Under the pieces are notes generated by a model. That model did not search any database. It saw nothing but the letters and a program-made list of their open reading frames with translations, and was not told the origin of the DNA. From Purshia tridentata (Eukaryota; Streptophyta; Magnoliopsida; Rosales; Rosaceae), in NCBI GenBank assembly GCA_003254885.1, contig QANT01008781.1, forward strand, positions 28,903-92,902: 64,000 bases of DNA, written 5' to 3'. Position numbers and translations under genes: made by a program. Of the stretch, positions 11,426 to 23,930 are shown piece after piece. Each line of letters starts with the position of its first letter. Position 1 is the first letter of the stretch.

Positions 11426-12011
11426 TATGGGGGAATCAATCTCTAACAAGAGTGTTTATAAATATTTACATTAATTTTTATAGACTTTTTAAACGTTTTA
11501 ATTGAATACCACTAGACTTTTATAAACTCTTTAAAAGTCTTGATTGAATATCATATGACTTTTCAATTCTACCAAAGTGCATTAAAATCCTAATTGAATA
11601 TACTCTCCTAAGTTTATAATAAGAGTTTTGGAAGAGATTAATTTTTCAGATAATTATTAAAACACTCACTTTGGGCTATCATGTTCCTATATAATTCACA
11701 TTTTTTATTGAATTTGTAGCAAGTTCACTTGATTTTTATCAAGCCCACACTTTATCCCTACCTGTCTACATTCTAACTTCTTTTATCTTTCTTCGTCTCT
11801 CTCCATATCTCACTGCCAGTCATTCTCTCATTGTCTCTGCCTACACCCACAAGAACTAAGCCTCTTCTCCGGCCAGCATCTCTTCTCTGCTCAGATATGC
11901 TTCCTTCGACCACCCGCATCTCTTCTTTGCTGGGATTTGTTCTCTTCTTTGCTCGAGTCTCTTCTCTTGGCTTCTAGATCTGTGTGTGTTTTTCCCTTCT
12001 TGAGGAATTAC
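11426..12011. other. Non-coding sequence, MITE-like then pyrimidine-rich
   Basis: 11430-11640 repeats short phrases (GACTTTTTAAACG, GACTTTTATAAACTC, AAAGTCTTGATTGAATA) typical of A/T-rich MITEs. 11760-12010 is pyrimidine-rich, with runs of CTCTTCTCTGC, and looks like an untranslated leader or a decayed gene edge. No coding region is supported. Confidence 0.35.
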
Positions 12012-12611
12012 TTCTTTTTTTTTGCCTTTACAACTTCCTCCTCCGGTTGGGATGACTTCTCAGACTCCCTATCCACCCGTTGTTCTTTGCCATCCTCCAT
12101 TTCTAATAATGTCCTCAAATCTGGTACATGGAAGCAAATGGCTTGAAATGGCATGAAGGTGAGGAAGAGGAAGGAGATCTCATCATGTGGTGGTTGTAAG
12201 AACCTTTTCATATTTCAAATTGATCCTGTTGACTTTCTAATATGTTTGCAATTGTTGACACGCACTAAAAAGCCAATTTATAGTGGGTTGTGTTATTGAT
12301 GTTCCATAAATTTTTTTTTTTTTTGCCTTTACAACTTCCTCCTCCGGTTGGGATGACTTCTCAGACTCTCTATCCACCCGTTGTTCTTTGCCATCCTCCA
12401 TTTCTAATAATGTCCTCAAACCTGGTACCTGGAAGCAAATGGCTTGAAATGGAATCAAGGTGAGGAAGAGGAAGGAGATCTCATCATGTGGTGGTTGTAA
12501 GAACCTTTTTCATATTTCAAGTTGATCCTGTTGACTTTCTAATATGTTTGCAGTTGTTGACAGGTACTAAAAAGCAAATTTATAGTGGGTTGTGTTATTG
12601 ATGTTCCATAA
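12012..12611. repeat. Tandem duplication, 301 bp period
   Basis: Two adjacent copies (about 12012-12312 and 12313-12611) run from a T-tract plus GCCTTTACAACTTCC to GTTATTGATGTTCCATAA. They are nearly identical apart from scattered substitutions (for example CATGAAGG versus AATCAAGG). On the minus strand each copy encodes a short Lys/Glu-rich peptide (FQAICF, LLEMEDGKEQR, KAKKKK). I do not recognise it, and it may be chance. Confidence 0.8.
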
Positions 12612-14788
12612 CCCACATCAATGACATCTTGGCCTTGATTTGGGAGCGTAAGAGACATTGCTTTGCTTTCATTATTGTGGTCTTTTTTCCACTTGTATTT
12701 GATTATATTGATTTGTGTTCAATTTGTAATGAATTTGTTAGTGGGCAAAATTAATATTTTTACTACACGAACAGAGCGCCACGTGGACAGTTTAGTCAAA
12801 TTGAGTCTACTAACCAATTGGAGTCCAGCTCAACCATGTGCCATGTCACCACCATCACTATCGATCATCGCATTAGAAAGTGATCCATCGTGGGTCCAAT
12901 CAAGTCCCATCACCAATTTCAAGAGGGCCAACAACACGCCAGTGACGTCACTCCGATTGGATTGAAGTGGGACGGGTCGATCCGATCATGTATGCTCGTG
13001 AATAATCACACTTGGTCAAGATAATCATGTCCAGTCATATTGGATCAGATCTCTCTTATCTCCGGGTCACTTCCTCAGTCAAGCCTGTGCACCATCCTTA
13101 GACGCACTCAAGTGGGAACTGCTAATTTCTCACCTATTTATGACATTAGCCACTTGGATTAGACTTAACCAGTCCATCACTACCCAAAGCCATGCTTGCA
13201 TTAAATGCAATGTGACTAGGTAGGTGGACAAGATACAGACTTGACAAACCTACATGGCACCATCTCAACCCTTCATCAGTATGCATGTATACTTTTCCCT
13301 ACCTACAAATTCAAAGCTCTTTCTAGATGAAAAGGGTTCACAACTTGAGAACTTCATAACGAAGAAACCCTATTGAGGCTGAAAAGGAAGAACCAAAGAG
13401 ATAATCCATTGATCTCTTTGCTTCTATCCACTTCCATTCCCATCTAATTACCCTCACCAAAACACTTAACTGATTTGATCGTTAGAGGTTAGTTGGCTGG
13501 TACTACACTAGTACCATTTCTTTGCTCTGTTATGTGTAGGAGATCACCTCCCTACGTAGTGGCTGTTTTCTCCATATCCATCAAGCTTCAAGAACATCAT
13601 CCAGGTCATCATCCAGTCAGAAAGAGCCAGGCTTTCACATTATCCTATCTAACCACATCATCTTATCTAAGTTGGTGTCCAAAATTACCAAAATATGCAT
13701 CAACATAATTGTATTGACCGAAAAAAAAAACAATTTTGTCTAATATTAATTCATTTTCTCACCTTCCAAGTTTATTATAGTTCACAAATGGTTTTTTGAC
13801 AATGGTGATTGTCATTGTTAGAGAATAACAATAAATTAAGATAATAAAAATAAGGTGGTTACAATCAAAAAGTAACAAGAAGGTGATCATTACTGTCTAA
13901 AAGTAACAATTCTTTAGATATGAAAAAAAAAAAACTTTTATGTTAATTTTTGATGTGATTATACACAAAAAAAATGTAAAATTTGTATAAGTGGCTTTAT
14001 TTTTTTATTTTTACAATTCTCCAAAGTACTGTAGTGCGCTACAATAACACCGTTACTATAACACTAGGATTTTAAAAAGTAGACAGGCAAAGTTATGTGC
14101 TTCCTCTTTTAGGTTTAATGAATAGTAAAAGTATCCAAATCGGCTTATTAAACAAAATCTCCTAATTTTTTAAGAAAATCTAGCTCAAAATTAAGGGTTA
14201 ATAAATATTAATAAAAAAATAATTAATTAAATTAAACTAAAAAAATAACATTTTCAAAGACTCCCGTGAATAGCGGCTTCGTTGCTCCTTCCATGTATGA
14301 CAAGAGTCACAACTCACAAGACAAATCCACAAAAGTCATCTCCGCACCATCTCCAATCCCAAATATCTACTAGGAACTCATATTTTAACATTCTACAAAC
14401 AAATCAGATTCTGCCACGCCATGAAAAGTATGAAAAGTATATTGCAAATCACCTCACTGGATCCCCACCCTCCACACCGAACGAACCGGATCAAGCTTTT
14501 CTTCAACTTTCCGAATCAGACCCCACACATGACACCCAAGCAACACGCTAATACGTACAGTAGGCGCACTGCGCCACCATTCGCGGCCTTTCTTCTCTTC
14601 ACGTAAGCCTTGCTAACTTACGCACATCATCACGCACACTACTGTTACATTTATCCCCAAAACCACCACCAGAACAACCACCTTCACCGATCTACTCTAG
14701 CTGTCCGAAACCCTTTTGAAAAATTCAATCCAACCAAATCTTAATACATTTTTTTTGTGCTGGATTTTCATTTTCATGCACGTCAAAA
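12612..14788. other. Intergenic region upstream of the GH28 gene
   Basis: No gene is recognised. 13490-13720 has a pyrimidine-rich, CATCATCCAG-containing stretch that could be retrotransposon leader sequence. 13800-14110 contains A/T-rich sequence with GTTACTATAAC and TACTGTAGTGCGCTACA motifs. These resemble the repeats at 44570-44960 and 49930-50040, so a MULE-related MITE probably lies here. No clear TATA box is seen next to the GH28 start; A/T-rich TTAATACATTTTTT at about 14740 is the only candidate. Confidence 0.4.
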
Positions 14789-17700
14789 ATGGATTCAGAA
14801 AAACCCATCTTGGGTAACGCCATCGTCAGGCTCAGGTGGCCGTCGCTGCTCGTTCTCTTCACGATCATGTTGGTTCTCTCCTATCAAATTTCAACGATGG
14901 CGGGTTTTCCTAGATGGGTCGGGTCGGTTCGGCAAGGCGGAGGATCCGAACCTGGTTTGAAAGAACCGAGGAGCTGTTTCGGGTTCTTTGGGGACGTGCC
15001 GAGGAGGAGGGTGGTCAAGTCGATCAAAGATTTCGGAGGGGTTGGTGACGGAACGACGTCCAACACCGAAGCGTTTCGGAGGGCGGTACTGCACATGCAG
15101 CGTTTCGGGGACACTGGTGGGTCCCAGTTGAATGTCCCCAGGGGAAGATGGTTGACGGGTAGTTTTAACCTCACCAGTAATTTCACGCTTTTTCTGCAAG
15201 AGGGCGCTGTAATTCTTGGCTCCCAGGTAAAATACTCCTAATTTTGTATTTTTTGCTTGAAAAGGGATTAATTTTGCTGATTAATTAAGTTCGAAGTTTT
15301 AGGAAATAATTTTTTATTACTTTTTTTTAATCGTTTAGTGAAAACTATTGTAAGAAATGTATGGGAATGTCAATGGTTAGACAATTTGTGGGGCCGGGCC
15401 CGTCGGGGTAAAATGAAGAGTAACTTTTCTTTTCTTTCTTTGTTCCATTTATATTTTAAATTCTGATAGAAAAATTCGATGCTACATGAAAATGGCAAAA
15501 AAAAAATAGTAATGCTACATTTATAATAATTTTATATCAGAATTTTATAATATCTACGTGCTAATTTACATAGTATTCGTACATTATATACTAAAAAATA
15601 AAAAATTAAAAAATCATGTCAGTTAAATAATGACACATAAAATGATATAATAATGTATAAGTAAAATATAATTAAAAACAAAAAAAAAATAAAAAACAGT
15701 ATGTTATTATTAAAAGATGAAAATTTTAAAATTACTACCTTCAATAAAAATTAGTGAGTGTATAAAAAGAAAAACTAATTTCTTAGCTGTTTTCTCTTCT
15801 TTTCTGGTAAGAATGCTTTTGGTACTCATTAGGGCGGTCACGGTTATCATGCTGATACTTCCTTTTGAAGCAATTTCTATTACAAATAGAATAAGAAAGA
15901 TCACGTGTCCAGCTAAAAGGTCCCCCACTCAATAAAGTTCATTGACATGATTCTCTGTATATTTATATTTAATATATTGCATGTGCTGCACTTTCTTTTG
16001 TCACTGTATTAGTTTTATTCTTTTGGGACTTTCTTTTGGAAGTGTTTGTGTAAAAATTGTTTTTGTTCTGTAGTGTTTTTGCCCCTTTTAATTAGAAGCA
16101 CATGAGTTTTTTTTTTTTTGTTTATGAATGAACTTAAAAGCACTATATGGAAAAGTACCTAATATATGAGAAAGAAACCACTTATCTGAAAGTACTTTTC
16201 CATGAAGTACTAACAAATGCTTTTATATACCCCAACACATGTTTAGCTATTTCTACTAAAACCGTTTTTGAGTATCTGAAAGGGTTTTAGCAATTTTTAA
16301 AACACTCCAAAATATGCCCTTAGTATTATGGTAAATCAAATACACTCTCACCAGTTCCATTTTATTTTGTTTTAAGTTTGGTATGTGTTTTCTATTACTT
16401 GATTGAGTCAATATGTTGTCTGTTGATCTTAACAACAATGGTTTCAAGTGAAGAGCAATTTGTGTGTTTTATCATTTCTAATTTGTAATGATGAACACTA
16501 ACGGTTCCAGGCGCTCTGTGTCAATCAAATAGAATGCAGGGGTCACTGATCATTTTTCCATTTCATTACCTTTGATCATATCTTACTTTCTTAACCCCTA
16601 ATAAATACAATTTAATTTTGAAGTGTTTGCTTAATCAGGTTGATGTTTATCTTTTTTATTCATAGGACCCAAAGCAATGGCCTGTTATTGCGCCATTGCC
16701 TTCTTATGGAAGAGGGAGAGAGAGGTTAGGAGGAAGACATATAAGCCTTATTCATGGTGATGGCCTCACAAATGTTGTCATTACAGGTACGTACCAAAAA
16801 CTTAGCATTTTTTTCCTTTCTTTGTTTTCCCTTTTAAGTAATTCTTAGCCCAAGACTTAAAATGAAAATGAAGTTGTGAATTGTGGGTGTCAATGTAGGT
16901 GCATGCCTCTGAATGTAATGAATGCTCAACCAGAATATTTTATATTCTTTGAATGTGAGTTAAACAATGGCCTCTCCATGCCCCTAATGTAGCAGATTGC
17001 ATTGTGTTGGCGGAGTCCACATTCATTAGAATTGGCCAAGTAGTGCCACCATCCTCTAGTGAATTATTAGTTTTGGTGAACATGCAAAACTAATTATCTA
17101 GGTGGTATTAGTATTATGCTTCAGTAGGTGGTACTGAAATATTGTCATAATAGCAACAAAGTGACAGTTTGTATCCATCCATTATTTTAGTTTAATTTGT
17201 TTGGTGCCATTATTAATTCATATGCCGTTGAAAAGGAAAAATTATTGGGTATAACCGATATACCACCATGTGGTGTTACCAATCCAACGTGTAAGTGTAT
17301 TATTGGATGACATATTTATATGTGTAAGGTATAGTATTAATAACGTTCAAGTATTTGGGGCTTTTTTCAGGTGAGAATGGGACAATTGATGGCCAAGGGA
17401 AAATGTGGTGGGAACTATGGTGGAACAGAACACTGGAGCATACCAGAGGTCACCTCCTTGAAGTAATGAACTCTCACAACGTTCTCATTTCTAACCTCAC
17501 CTTCCTCAATTCTCCTTTTTGGACCATTCATCCTGTTTATTGCAGGTCCGACACCCCCTCCCTTTTTCCCACTACATTATTTATGTTTCTTTTGTATGCG
17601 TACGTTTGCACATTACTTGTTCAAGTTACTTGTTATCCATATTTGATGAGTGAATGAGATTTCATAGTATATATTCAGGACCAGAAAATTAGGACTTAAT

Positions 17701-18944
17701 TTGTTTTATTACTTTCTTTAAATGAGCCAGCTACTTTTCTCTCTGATCTGGAAAACCATAATAAAACAGCTCTTGATGGAAGATGAAAGTAAGGGGTTCT
17801 TATCAATTAAATGAGCCAGCTACTTCCTATTCTCTTCTTTTATTTTAGTTTTTTTTTATTTTTTATTTTTTTCAATCTTTATGGCAATCGAAAGTAATGG
17901 GTTGTTGCATAGCAAATTTAGCATTGTTCCTTTTGAATTAAGTGTGGATTATCCAGTAATGTTGTTCTGTGCTTGTTTCAGTAATGTTGTTATAAGGGAC
18001 ATGACAATTTTGGCTCCCCTTAATGCTCCCAATACTGATGGTATAGACCCAGGTATGCTTCTGTACTATCAATTGAACATAACTTGTTTTCTTTATCAAC
18101 ACTAATTAAAGAAGTTGAAAGTTAGAAACTTGCGTATCTTATTTGCGTATTTATTTGTACTTTCAGATTCAAGGATTCTATTATTTTCAGATTCAAGGAT
18201 TTTATTCTATCAATTTAACGTAGCATGCTTACCCAAACCAGTTAAAGAAGCTACCATAATGAAGAAACTCATATTTTTTAGCTTATTTAATTTGTACATT
18301 ATGTTTCAGATTCAAGCACAAATGTGTGCATCGAAGACTGTTACATTGAGAGTGGCGACGATCTTGTAGCTGTGAAAAGTGGATGGGATCACTATGGAAT
18401 AAGAATGGCCCAACCAAGCTCAAACATCATAGTGAGAAGAGTTGTTGGCACCACTCCGACCTGCTCGGGAGTTGGAATAGGTAGCGAGATGTCTGGTGGG
18501 ATTTCAAATGTTATCATTGAGGATTTGCATGTTTGGGATTCTGCAGCTGGGGTGCGTATAAAATCTGATAAGGGTAGAGGGGGTTACATAACAAATGTTA
18601 GGATAAGTAACATAACAATGGAAAGGGTCAAGATACCCATAAGATTTAGTAGAGGGGCCAATGACCACCCAGACAAAGGATGGGATCCGAAAGCTGTTCC
18701 CAAAGTAAAGGGTATTTTTGTTAGCAATGTGCTGAGTGTAAATTCAACAAAAGCCCCTGAATTGAAGGGCATTGAGGGTGCATTATTTGAAGGGATATGC
18801 TTTAAAAATGTGACAGTACTTGGTCTAGCTCCATCCGCAGCATGGCATTGTGAGTTTGTTTCTGGTTTTGCCAATGGCGTGTTTCCAGCGTCGTGTCCTC
18901 AGTTGCAGGATAAGGGTTCTTGTGACTGGTGTATGCAACGTTGA
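14789..18944 (+). CDS. Membrane-anchored polygalacturonase-like glycoside hydrolase (GH28), five exons
   Basis: Exons 14789-15226, 16666-16786, 17371-17545, 17982-18052 and 18310-18944 join through GT-AG introns into 1440 nt, 479 aa plus stop. Residues 17-36 form one hydrophobic segment near the N-terminus, a signal anchor, so the enzyme should face the secretory lumen or wall. The parallel beta-helix follows. Motifs are NTDGIDP (262-268), SGDD (283-286), GIGSEMSGG (324-332) and RIK (351-353). GH28 enzymes hydrolyse alpha-1,4-galacturonide bonds of pectin using the NTD and DD aspartates. The canonical GHG histidine is Ile325 here, as in a plant subclade with IGSEMSGG, so true polygalacturonase activity is uncertain. 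The start is the first ATG of the frame (MDSEKPILGN), just before the anchor. PsaN lies downstream in convergent orientation. Confidence 0.93.
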
Positions 18945-19808
18945 GCTTCTGTGGGTTGCTATGGCTTTAGAATGTGTCTTCAGAAACGTCTCTGCTTGGA
19001 AGCTTGAGTTGAATTACTCTGCAGTCTGCAGCAGTCGGATTTGGTTTTGGAATCGAATGCATGATGGGACTTGTTCTACTGAGATATCAAGCTGGTGTTC
19101 AAGCAGCTCATAAATCACATAACTTGTCTGCACATCGACCTCAATTTGAACGAAGGTGAATATTTCTTGTGCATTGGAAACATTGGACACAATGCGCACA
19201 AGTCTGTCTGGTGATCACCAGAATTTACCGACAGGTATAACCTTATTTTGGACAATTTTTTCGTCGACAATTATTGTTTATTTCAAACGTCGATTACATG
19301 GTGCTACACATACATCCTCAGAAAGTACAGATGGTAGTAAACCCCAAACCAGGAAAGAAAAAGATGAACTTGTATAGAATTCATACAAGGCAAATGTAAC
19401 ATTTTTTTTCTAAACTTATAATTCACTTGATAGATGGATTTATGTCAGGTATTTACAAGATGACATGTTGTTTATTCTAGTACATTGCTAGCTTTCAAGA
19501 TGCCATGTTTGACTTGCATCACTGGAATTAAATGATGGATTCAAGAGCCCTACAGTATATATGAACCTTATTTTGTAATTTTCAACAACTTGGAGGAGTG
19601 ACAGAACATGATTCAATCTGTTAGAAATGTAACTTAGTAATAGAGGTAGTATAGGTGAGTATCAAAAAGAAATAAGAAAGAAATGAGACAAATTATGAGA
19701 GAAAATATTAAATTAAAAGGCAGATGAAGCTATGGATTTAAGCTTTTCAATAAATAATTAAGAAACTTAGGTACATGCATATAAGTTGAAGGTTGCCTCT
19801 TTTGATGA
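18945..19808. other. Convergent 3' intergenic region between GH28 and PsaN
   Basis: It holds the 3' untranslated regions of both genes. Short frames at 18850-19377 are the GH28 tail in other frames or chance. No mobile element is recognised. Confidence 0.6.
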
Positions 19809-20897
19809 TCACCATTTCCAGAACACATTGGAACCACACTTGTACTTGTCTTTACCTTCGCATTCCAAACTCAGATCATCAGAGATAAATGGTACTTTCT
19901 GCATATAACATACCAAAGTAAGCCAACAAATTAATTAATTAATTAGTTAATTAGGAATAAATACTACTAATTAATTTCAACCATGCAAGTAAGAAGCTAG
20001 CACCAGTAGTGAGTTATTGTAGTTGTTACCTTTTGCCTGGCAAGATCTTGGCAGCCAGTAAAGTTCTCTGGGAACTTGCATGTCCCAAATTGAACTGTGA
20101 ATGCTCGCGCAAAGTTTGCACCGCTTGTTGCCAGCCTCTTCTTGTCATTCAGTTCCTATATATTCCAAAATCAAACTTATTATAATTAATAATATCGATC
20201 ACCATGGCAAAAAAATAGTTTATCATGAAATTATCAACCATGTATCAAAAATAATCAAATATGTTATGTTACAACCCTAAACCCTATAGGCTTATTTGCA
20301 CATTCACCGATAAAATTATAGTTTCGTCTCAATTCACCTCTTTAAAGTTTATTTTTCCAATTTACTCTACGTTAGGTTCTTCTCTATCTCATATAACCGA
20401 AAACTCTCAAATCTGTCCATTGTTTAAATTGCTGATATGGCACCTACATAGCAGAGAGTAAATTGACAATGAAATTGATAAATTTGATGGTTTCGGATTA
20501 CGTGAGTCAAAAAAAAACTTATAAGAGTGAATTGAGACAATAAACTTTAAAGAAAGGTAAAACTATAATTTCAATAGGCAAATGTACAAATAGGCAAAGA
20601 GGTTACCTTGTTGGCTTTGCTCTTTTCAAGGTACTGTTCAATGACTCCGGCATTGGCAAAGGAGTTGTTGGAGGCAGCAGCAGCGGTGGTGAAAACGGTG
20701 GCTGCTAGGCAGAGCAGCGCAGCCCTTCTTCCTTCACTCCTCTGTGATTCTTTTGCCAGTTGGGCTCTGATTACAGGCATTTTCTGACCTGCAGGCACAA
20801 CTGAAGGCACAGAAATGATCTTGGCATTCAGATCAGACATTGCAGAGCCACAGATGGCATAGTTGCAGGCCAAAACACCAGAGTTCAGGGCTGCCAT
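19809..20897 (-). CDS. PSAN: Photosystem I reaction centre subunit N, chloroplastic (PsaN), three exons
   Basis: Read on the minus strand: exon 1 20897-20607, exon 2 20155-20030, exon 3 19898-19809, all with GT-AG introns in phase 0, giving 168 aa. This matches the usual PsaN length of about 170 aa. Residues 1-83 are a bipartite transit peptide: a stromal targeting part, then an Arg-Arg pair (57-58) before a hydrophobic Ala-rich segment ending ANA, with mature GVIEQYLEKSKANK from residue 84. PsaN is known to enter the thylakoid lumen by the twin-arginine route, which the RR pair fits. The mature 85 aa carry four Cys (TCKF, TGCQ, LEC, KCG) and end VFWKW, as in the family. On the lumen side PsaN helps plastocyanin or cytochrome c6 donate electrons to PSI. 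No defect is seen. Confidence 0.97.
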
Positions 20898-20998
20898 TGC
20901 TCACTATTTTTACTTGAAGATCACAATTCACAATAGTGTAGACAAGTTGAACTCAGGTATAGTGAGGGCTGTATTTTAATTTTTTTGGGTTATAGATA

Positions 20999-21089
20999 TT
21001 TGATAAGGAGTGATTGTGATAATTCATCAATGTAATGAAATGTTGTGGTGGGCGTGTGGATAAGGTGAGATTGCCTCGCTCCTATTGGC
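20999..21089 (-). promoter_or_regulatory. Candidate light-responsive promoter elements of PsaN
   Basis: Upstream of the PsaN start are two GATAAG I-box motifs (21002-21007 and 21059-21064, plus-strand reading) and a CCAAT box (minus strand GCCAATAGG, 21081-21089). I-boxes are common in light-regulated photosynthesis genes. No strong TATA box stands out. Function is inferred from motif and position only. Confidence 0.45.
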
Positions 21090-22489
21090 AAACTTTACAC
21101 TTCATGCTAGTTTATGGGACATTGGAGTTTGTGGTTGGCTTGTGTTTTGGTCCCACTTGGGAATCAAAACTTGTGCTTCCTACTTCTCTGCTAACAGTAC
21201 AATTTTCATGACCGAAAAACAACCCGATACCATTTTCCAAGCACACAAGTGTCTTAGAAATGCAAGTCTAAACTTGAGATCCTTATGTAGTTATGTTGAC
21301 ATTTGAGAAGGGATTGAAAAATAATTTTCTATTATTCATATGAATCATGTCCTTCTAGAAAATGGTTGAGATGGATTTGATTGTCTCAACTTTTTTTTTT
21401 TTTTTTTTTNTGATTGTCTCAACTTTTTTTTTTTTTTTTGGTTAGAAGATGTTCTAAGCCTTGATACTATAACTGTTTGGACCATGTCCAGCAGGCTTAT
21501 GTCGCGAGCATATTGAAGTGACCAAACAATCTAAGGCCTTCTGCTATAATGGTACTCAAATCTGTTTACTGTTTAAAATTTATTAAGAGGTCGTTAATTT
21601 AAAATATTTGAAATTTAATTATATGGAATATTATATTAGTGTTAATATTTTAACAGATAATTACCAATTACCTCATTTTGGGCTTTCTTTTCCCTCTATA
21701 GTCCACTATTTTTTTGGCTTCCTAGTCGATGCTTTAGCTTTGTTTCCAGCCTAGATTTTGTTCACCCGGTCCACTTTTTAATTCAATTAATTTAATTATT
21801 TTTTAGACTAATGATTTTGCCCTTTGAGTCATTTACTTCTTTTCAAATTTCCGTTTTCGGCTTCTTCATTGAAGAAGCTCTGTTTGTGCGCACGATCATC
21901 GTTGTAGTCTAAGTTCTCTCTCTCTCTGTCTCTCTCTTTCTCTCTGTCTTTGTCTCTTTTGCTCTTTGTTTTGGCGCGGATCGCCATTGAAGTCTTTTTT
22001 TGAGCTTTAGTTTTAATCGCGTTTGATTTTTGATATTTACTATTTTCGTTTTTTATTTATTGATTTTTGATTTGAATTCCATATTTGTTGCTACTAATGA
22101 GTGAGTATTGATGTTGTTGCTTGTTGTTTTTTCAAAAATTGCATATAAAGGTTTGTGTTTGGTTTCGTTTTTGAATTGGTTAGTTGTGTTCTAAATTTTT
22201 TTCATAATCTGAGTTTTGTTTGCATTTGAGTTGTTTGGACGTTTGTTTTTAGTCGTTTAATGTTTTTGTTAATTTGGAATTTGTCTAAAGTGTTTGTTAC
22301 TACGTAATAGTAACAAATACTTGCAGTAGTTTGTTTAGGTTTTGATTGCATTGTAGTGTATATTTTGGTACTTATGGTAATTGTTGTTGGTATTTGGGGC
22401 TTTTAAGTGTGTGCGATTGTTTTTTACTACGTGACAATAACTTTCCATATGGTAATGTTTATTGGTTTTTGTGTGTGCTTGTTTTATTG
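21090..22489. other. Non-coding region between PsaN and the second MULE
   Basis: It contains a 32 bp direct repeat around the N at 21410, a (TC)-rich leader-like stretch near 21915-21960, and TTACTACGTAATAGTAAC-type motifs at about 22297-22440. These motifs resemble those in other MULE-related sequence in the window. This is probably the 5' terminal region of the MULE that follows. Confidence 0.45.
21410..21410. other. Single N with duplicated flanks
   Basis: TGATTGTCTCAAC followed by a long T-run occurs immediately left (21378-21409) and immediately right (from 21411) of the N. This looks like two overlapping contig ends joined without merging. Confidence 0.75.
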
Positions 22490-23470
22490 TAGGTTTTATG
22501 GCTACTAAGATTCTAGGAAAATTCTACTTTGGTGGAGACATAGTGGTTATTCCACTTTGTGATAGTTGGAGCTTTATAGAATTTAGTAATGCTATATGCC
22601 TTAGGATTTCATACCTTAAGTTAGGGTCCTTTTGTCTTAGATATACAATTGGAAAACACCACTCTTGCTACTTGGAGAATCATTTGGACTACAAGTCCAT
22701 GTTATGTTTGCATAGGTTGGAAAATTGCCCTTATGTTGATGTTTTTGTGGCTAAGGTTGGGTCAGGCAATAAAGATCTTCTTACTGTCGAGGGCAGTGAG
22801 GAATCTGTTCCAATATCAGTGGAGAGTGAGGAGTTCTTGGGATGCTATAAACCTAAGAAATCAAGGTTGTATATATGTTTAAGGCTTGAGAGAATTGTAT
22901 TGAGTGTGCAGGTCAACAATTTAAAGGAGGTGTGGTTGATTTTAGGAGAAGTTGGTAATGTATGCGATCGAGAAAGGTTTTAGGTTTGTGTATGTTAAAA
23001 ATGAGAAGACTCGTGTTGTCACTCATTGTTTCCATAAGGTTAATCAAGGTTGTTGTTGGTTTATAAGGGCTTACTTGTGCAGGTTTAATGGATTTTTCTA
23101 TATTAGAGAGTTGAATAACACTTATACATGTCAAGGTGTTATCTAAGAGCGAAAGTAGAAATTGATAGGGTCTCATGTTGTCAAAAGTATATTAGTTGAC
23201 ACATTGAAATCCATGCCAGCTAGGAGGCCAATTCAGATTGTCAAGGATATTCGAGAAAAGTATGTGCTGTCTATTTCATATCATGTAGCATGGTACAGGA
23301 AAGAGTAGGCCAAATTTGTGATTTATGGCGATGATGAGAGTTCATACAGTAATTTGATGTGATATTTGAAAGCTTTGATAAATACGAATGAAGGAAGTCG
23401 CTGCTGTATACAATTTGAACTAAAGTCACATTGTTTTAGGAAACTTTTTTTTGCTATGGTGCCAAAATCC
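22490..23470 (+). pseudogene. Second MULE transposase, N-terminal half, frameshifted
   Basis: After an acceptor-like TTATTGTAG, frame 22498-22983 gives about 160 aa (MATKILGKFYFGG...), including an acidic spacer. Near 22910-22980 the frame shifts into 22952-23146, where MYAIEKGFRFVYVKNEKTR and a CCWFIRAYL block match the Mutator DNA-binding domain seen at 541-831. After a stop at 23144-23146 the reading continues to about 23340 with RPIQIVKDIREKYVLSISYHVAWY, the lead-in to the DDE core. The catalytic core itself does not follow in this orientation. Several stops and at least one frameshift make it a pseudogene. Confidence 0.75.
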
Positions 23471-23930
23471 AAGAATTGAAAGACTATGAAAAATTGTTAA
23501 ACATCTCACCCCAAAACATGCCATTGAAAAAAGCATCTGAGAAGTTGTCCTAATTAGGCAGGTCATCCATAAAATCCTTCACAGGTTTTCCACCTTTTCT
23601 CCTCGTCAATGAATTAGATTCTTCAAAAACAATTGATGTTTATGAATATGCATAGCAAGTGAACAAGTAAAACATCATATCCCTTAAATAATTGTTGTTA
23701 CTTGCCAGAAACTGGGAAGAGAGATTGCGTTTCAGATGCTTGTAACAGAATCTATGAGGGGAGTGCAGGAAAATAGTCTTCCTAGCATTACTGAATCCAG
23801 TATTCCGATCCGAAATAAAAGTCACTCTCCTTCTTTGTGGGGTCAAAACGTCAAATAGCCTCTCCATAGTTATAACTTTAAAGTCCTGATTATGAGTTTT
23901 TTGTAGACCCAAGTGTAGACCTCTGATTAT
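23471..23930 (-). pseudogene. Inverted MULE transposase core fragment
   Basis: On the minus strand, frame 23912-23640 reads RRRVTFISDRNTGFSNARKTIF then HRFCYKHLKRNLSSQF, the second-Asp and His/Cys part of the MULE core. It continues toward 23470 with a SDAFFNGMFWGEMFNN-like stretch and SFNSWIL, which normally follow. The orientation is opposite to the transposase just upstream. This is either a separate fragment or the 3' half of the same gene inverted. Stops are present. Confidence 0.7.

Noticed and set aside
14884-15199. Minus-strand frames of about 100 aa over GH28 exon 1
   Set aside because: Antisense shadows of a well-supported exon.
16256-16447. 63 aa minus-strand frame inside GH28 intron 1
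   Set aside because: No domain, A/T-rich intron, no supporting signals.
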